DNA from: Corythucha ciliata
Lineage: Eukaryota > Arthropoda > Insecta > Hemiptera > Tingidae
DNA: 64,000 nt
Direction: 5' to 3'
Assembly: GCA_038030265.1 (NCBI GenBank)
Contig: CM075939.1
Location: 48,341,253 to 48,405,252, forward strand
Made by a program: the position numbers and the translations under genes. Under the pieces are notes generated by a model. The model worked only from the letters and a program-made list of their open reading frames with translations, was not told the DNA's origin and ran no database searches. Positions 59,201 to 64,000 of the stretch are shown one piece after another. Each line of letters begins with the position of its first letter. The stretch's first letter is position 1.

Positions 59201-60137
59201 TTAAAATTGGCGATTCCCGTGAGTGTTTCCCTGAATGTTGCGATTTACCCACAGTGGGGAATTCTGTTTAAATTCCTGTGTAAATACTGCCTATATAATG
59301 TGCAGTTTTGCAGGATTTTGACCTTGATGATCAACCAAAAGAGGCCTTACGCTTAAATATTGGCCTGGCCGTGACGTTTTGCTCTGAAATGGGGAATTTT
59401 TAACGTTAATGACGCCTTCATTGTTGCGTTTTACGTGTTTAAAATTTGGTATTTTAGTGAGCCAAACCAGCTAAAATGGGATTTTAGAGCGCAAAACCTG
59501 CGAAAACGGTCCCTGAATTTGAGCACCTTCGTTTGATAGCAACATTAATCCGTAAATTGATGTTATAGCGAGCTTGACACGCGAACAATTCATTTTATTC
59601 AGGAAAATCCGCGAAATTTTCCTTAAAGAATGAATTTCTCTGATTTTTCGTATTACATTTTTCGAAATTTGTTTTTCAGTGAGCCAGATCCTGAAAATTC
59701 ACAATTTATTTGGCAAGAAAAATAAGAAAAAGTGATTTCTCAGGGATTGAAATCCAAGAAATTAATTTTTTTGGGGGGCAGGGCTGCAAAATTGATTTCT
59801 TATTGTGCAAAAACGATGAAAGTGGCTTTTGAATTAGGCCACCCCGCGAAATTGGGCCTTTATTACAAAAAATTGGCGTTTTTTGTTTATTATTCATTCT
59901 GAAGAGTACAATGTTTTCGGTCATAAACAATTTTTATAACCCACCCTCAAACTTTTTCCGTGTAGCACGTTTAAACAAGTCTAAATTCAATTTCTGGACT
60001 GTCCGTCCGCCGTCCGGACAATATCTTGATCTAGGATTACTCGAAAAAAACTATTTCTTTCACACATAGACTCCATTTGCGATCTAGTTGGTCCTAACAT
60101 CTGATCAGTTTGATCAACTAACTTCCTGGGTTGTTAT
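59201..60137. other. No gene seen
   Basis: Degenerate phrases around AAAATTGG..TTT and GTGAGCCA at roughly 60-bp spacing, probably another eroded minisatellite. Confidence 0.4.
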
Positions 60138-60225
60138 GAGCCAAAATCGGGACCAACATGGGGATTTTCAAAGGTTTTGGGATCATAGGGGTGTGGGTTG
60201 TCGATTTTCATGTAATTTCAAGCCC
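60138..60225 (+). repeat. Inverted repeat arm flanking the distal gypsy
   Basis: GAGCCAAAATCGGGACC through ATTTTCATGTAATTTCAAG is the reverse complement of 63921-64000, with a few differences. The partner runs off the window. Confidence 0.85.
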
Positions 60226-60620
60226 CCCCTCCCCCAACTCACGTGTAAAATTTCCAGCGTTTTTTTGTGGGTGACATCCGAGAAATTGGTTTATCGCTGA
60301 GCCTAGGACCTCAGACAACTTTGACGAAACAGAATGTAGGTAGTTGGAAAATGCAGTTAGATTTTAAATTTTTGATGGTATCTGTGGCACTGGGGGGAAG
60401 GCAGCTGCCTCACCAAATTAGCGCTTTCGAGTCCTCTGACTACGCTCATGGGATGATTCTCAAATATACTATGTTGTTGATTTGGTTTTCCATTTTTTTC
60501 AAATTCATTATACTATATAATATAAATATATTGTTTAATATCTTCCATTTTTTCTGCTCCTCTTCACGCCATTTTCATTCATTTGCGGATGGATAAATTG
60601 ATATGACAAGAACATTGTTA
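60226..60620. other. No gene seen
   Basis: Between the inverted repeat arm and the gypsy pol end on the minus strand. It would be where a 3' LTR should lie, but no second LTR is present to prove it. Confidence 0.35.
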
Positions 60621-60626
60621 TATCTT

Positions 60627-63600
60627 TTAGAAATAGGAACGGAAATAGGAAGGAGGTGGTCCATTTGACACGTCATAACGTAACGGTTGACGGATACTTG
60701 AATCAGGGATCAGGCGATCACTAGGCGACTGCAGTATTTCCGTTGATGGAACAATGGTTGGAGCTAGACGCCAAAGTGGTGGTTGACTTGGGTTTTCGTT
60801 TCCTTCTGGTTGAGAGGGTGATTCTTGGCCTCCCGCTTTGGTTTCTGGAGAAAATGACACCATCTTATTTGGAACGTTAGTTCTCCTCAACTGGTCGATG
60901 TGACGTTTGTACGTGTACCCGTCATCTAGCTTGATAATGTAGTGTAGGAGTCCCAATTTTTGTAGTACAGTTCCAAAACGCCAATGAATTTTTGAATTTG
61001 TGTAGTATCGAGATTGGACTCGGTCGCCGACGTTTAATGAACGAAGTCCAGGAACTGTTGATTCGTTTTGAGGAGTTTCCTTGAATGGCTTGATGGCGTC
61101 CAAACGTATTCGAATTGTTCTGCCGAAGTAAAGTTCAGCAGGGGATTTCCCCTCGACTAAGGGAATCGCTCGGTAAATTTGTAGAATTTTCTGCTGAAGG
61201 TTTCCCGGTTCATTTTCCATAGCCGTGAGACGATTTTATAGGGTGCGCACGTTCCTTTCCGCAAGCCCGTTTGTTGCAGGGTGTCCGGGCGCGCTGAATT
61301 TCTGAATGATAGCGTTGTTTTTGCAAAAAGTGGTGAATGTCTCACATTTGAAGATAGTTGCATTGTCTGAGACAATTATTTTGGGAAACCCGTGAGTCGA
61401 AAATATATTTTCCAGAAGTTCGATGGTTTTTGTAGCAGTCGGAGCGTGATAAGATATCCGGGCTTCGACCCATTTTGATTTGGCGTCGACGACAATGAGA
61501 ATGTGTTTTCCTCCGTCCAAAGGCTCGGCATAATCGACATGAAGTCGATCCCAGTTTGTTTTTGGTTCATCCCATATATATATATATAACAAGTAAGTGG
61601 AGCTTTTGTCGCATTCGGTTGATTTAAAGCACAGGATTCGCAAGAGCTTACAAGTCGTTTGATATCTCGATCTAGGCCAACCCAAGTGCAGTATCGCCGA
61701 GCAAGTTGCTTCATTTTCGTGGCACCAACGTGAGTACTATGGAGCTCACGCAGAATAGAAGCTTGTAGAATTTTTGGGATTACGGCTCGATGTCCTTTGA
61801 AAAGAATTCCTTGTTCGAGTGTGTATTCGTCTTGAATTTTCCCCTCGAGGAGATCTGCTTTAATTTTTGAAAGTTTTCGGTCCGCATTTGTCTCCCGGGC
61901 GATGGTTTTGGCGTCTACATCGTCTGAAGAAATTTGAAAGAGGGTGAGAGCGCAAATTTCTTGAACTTCCTTGTTGATGATAATATCCATTTCAGGAACG
62001 TCTTCCTGTATTGGTAGGCGAGATAGGCAGTCGGCATTTGTATTGTCAGCTTTTGAGTTTCACCTCGTAGTTAAATCCTGAGAGATAGGATGCGTAACGT
62101 AGAAATCGCGCTGAAGTCATTGCTGGTAGCTTAGCAGCCTGGTGAAATATTCGAGAAAGGGGCTGATTGTCGGTCACTAGCTGGAATTTCTGCCCGTAGA
62201 GGTAAATAAAAAAATGGCTCACAGCAAAGATGATGGCCAAGGCCTCGCGGTCAATTTGGCTGTAGTTACATTCTGCTGGAGTCAATGCGCGAGATGCAAA
62301 GGCAACTGGGCGTTCGTGTCCATCCACGATGTGAGAAAGTATGCCAGCGACTCCCGTCGGACTGGCATCGCAAGTGACCACAATTGGAAGCTCTGGATTG
62401 AACTGGTAGAGGACCCTGTTACTAACAATCACTTGTTTGAGTTTGAGGAATGCTGCTTCACATTCCCTAGTCCTCTGGAATTTTTTATTTTTTTGAAGAA
62501 GTAGACGTAGAGGTGCAGTTATTGTGAACATCTTGGGGATGAATTTTGAGTAGTACCTTATAAGACCAAGGAAGCAGCGAAGTTCTTTGACGTCTGTCGG
62601 TCTTCTTATTTTTGAAATTGCTTGAACCTTGTCAGGACTTTTCAGGACCTCATTTTTGCGAATATCATGACCGAGCTATTTTAATTCAGTTTTGAAGAAC
62701 TGGCATTTGTCTTTATTCAGGTGCAGATCATATTTTTGAAGTCGTGTCAGGCAAGAACGTAGACGCGTAAAGCATTCTGATTTCGTTCGACCATAGACAA
62801 CAATGTCGTCAAAGAAAGAGAGCACGCCTTCGAGATTTGAAAGAATTTTGTCTTTCTCGCGGTTGAAATCCTCTGGCGCCGTTTTGACTCCAAAGGCTAG
62901 GCGATTCACTTTATAGGTGTCTTTGTGCGTGGAAATGGTCAGGAATTTAGCACTTTCCTCATCCACCATGAAGTGCAAATACGCTTTGAAGAGGTCAAGA
63001 TGACAGAAAAATTCCGCATCTGTGAGCGCTGCCAGTATGTCGTCTACTTTTGGTATTGGGTAGTGTGAAGATACAATTTGATGGTTCACTGTGTTCTTGT
63101 AGTCAACACATAAGCGAATACTCCCGTCCGCTTTCGGTACAATAACCAGAGGGGAACCCCAGTCGCAGTGGTCGATTTTTCAAATTATGCCTTCGGCTTC
63201 TAAAGTGTCCAATTCTTTTTCCACTTTTTCTCTGAGAGCGTACGGGACGTCTCTAGCACGTAGAAAGATGGGTTTGGCATGTTCTCGGAGTTGCAGAGAG
63301 CAAGTGACACCCGGAACGCAACCAACCTTAGGTTCGAAGATTGAAGGGAATTCGGCTAGAATGTCATCTATATCTTCATTCCCATTCACACTGCTAATGA
63401 AAAAAGGAGAGTGAAGCAGAGAGTAGTCGAGTTCCTTCAGATTTATTCCCAAATGACGGATCCAAACGCGACCCAATAATGGTGAAAAATCATCGGGAAC
63501 TATGTAGATTTCTTCAGTCGAATAGGTGCCTTTGTAGCGCACCTGTACATCACGTTTTCCATCTGGGACAAAAACATTATTTGTGTAGGATCGGAAGGCC

Positions 63601-63859
63601 ACATCTAATTTTTTAGTTGTTTGTTGAGCTGAAAGCGTTTGAATTTTGAACGCGGAAGAAGAGTGTAACCAGCTCCGGAATCAACTTCGAATTTCTGGGG
63701 CTGTCCTTCGATTTTAACTGTTACGAAGTACTTCTCAGCGTCTTTACTCGAGTCTTTGTGACCGAAAATATCAACTATTTGATTAAGACTCGAATACTCA
63801 GTTTCAACTGAGTTAGTAGGTTGACTCCGTCTGGAAAAACGCTGCGAATTATCGAACAA
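60627..63859 (-). pseudogene. pol: Ty3/gypsy pol, nearly full length, multiply broken
   Basis: Order on the minus strand: protease (FEVDSGAGYTLLPRSKF, 63605-63859), shift near 63604, LLGRVWIRHL and the RT start to EGII, TGA at about 63177, GSPLVIVPKADGSIRLCVDYK, FFDDIVVYG (variant of YxDD, 62676-63089), TAG at about 62673. Then RNase H (VTCDASPTGVAGILSH, LVTDNQPL), shift near 62050, integrase zinc domain (LHSTHVGATK, CESCALNQ), a TA-microsatellite expansion at about 61574-61589 with frame change, DDE core (LHVDYAEPL, IIVSDNATIF, PATNGLAERNVR), TAA near 61234, and the C-terminal domain to 60627. Gag is lost; the element stops at about 63890 near an inverted repeat arm. Older than the gypsy at 3.3-6.2 kb. 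Confidence 0.93.
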
Positions 63860-63920
63860 TGCCTTATTATTTCGACTGTGGGTTTATTATTGTGTAATTG
63901 GATGTAGTCAAATCCGGCTT

Positions 63921-64000
63921 GAAATTACATGAAAATCGACAACCCACACCCCTATGATCCCAAATCCTTTGAAAATCCCCATTTTGGACCCGCTTTTGGC
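63921..64000 (-). repeat. Inverted repeat arm, right partner, cut by window end
   Basis: Reverse complement of 60138-60225. Together they bracket the gypsy pol, which is not how a normal LTR element ends, so the gypsy probably inserted into, or was captured by, a foldback element. Confidence 0.85.

Overview
The window is eukaryotic nuclear DNA, AT-rich and dominated by transposable elements and degenerate short tandem repeats. No host protein-coding gene, intact rRNA or complete tRNA gene was recognised. The element mix (Ty3/gypsy with YLDD-type RT, BEL/Pao with YVDD, Jockey- and CR1-like LINEs, mariner-like, PIF/Harbinger-like and piggyBac-like DNA transposons, large foldback MITEs) fits an arthropod, most likely an insect. 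Species cannot be fixed from sequence alone. Every coding region seen is a transposon protein, and nearly all carry stops, frameshifts or truncations.

Layout. 0-1.2 kb: diverged tandem repeat of about 305 bp. 1.7-3.2 kb: 5'-truncated Jockey-like LINE (minus). 3.3-6.2 kb: 5'-truncated but nearly intact gypsy pol (minus). 6.15-15.95 kb: a giant inverted repeat with arms of about 2.8 kb, each holding a 770-bp foldback MITE, a tRNA 3'-half relic and a minisatellite block. The spacer holds a mariner-like element with TIRs of about 610 bp and a second foldback of 1.45 kb. 16-19 kb: minisatellite, a 423-bp MITE and a half copy of the foldback MITE. 19.0-22.1 kb: CR1-like LINE with PHD-like ORF1 and a patched internal deletion, inserted in a minisatellite. 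22.2-26.2 kb: duplicated segments A-B-A-X-B, where X is a nested palindrome absent from the first copy. 26-35 kb: low-complexity DNA and several minisatellites with units near 30 bp.

35.6-38.5 kb: a 17-bp minisatellite split by a complete LTR element (197-bp LTRs, 5-bp target duplication CTGTG) that keeps gag but lost almost all of pol. 39-42.7 kb: no gene. 42.7-44.6 kb: minisatellite with a perfect 34-bp hairpin, then a LINE RT fragment. 47.2-47.6 kb: PIF/Harbinger transposase relic. 47.7-50.9 kb: LINE with a near full-length EN-RT ORF carrying two nonsense codons and a (TC)n tail. 54.2-54.8 kb: piggyBac-like deletion derivative. 54.9-57.2 kb: gypsy and BEL/Pao pol relics. 57-60 kb: minisatellites. 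60.1-64 kb: gypsy pol with several breaks, bracketed by an inverted repeat that leaves the window.

Two themes unify the region. First, foldback elements sit inside foldback elements, with evidence that one palindrome was excised from a duplicated copy. Second, several unrelated minisatellite families recur; one of them, with units near 30 bp, occurs on both strands as at least eight blocks and served as target for at least one retrotransposon.
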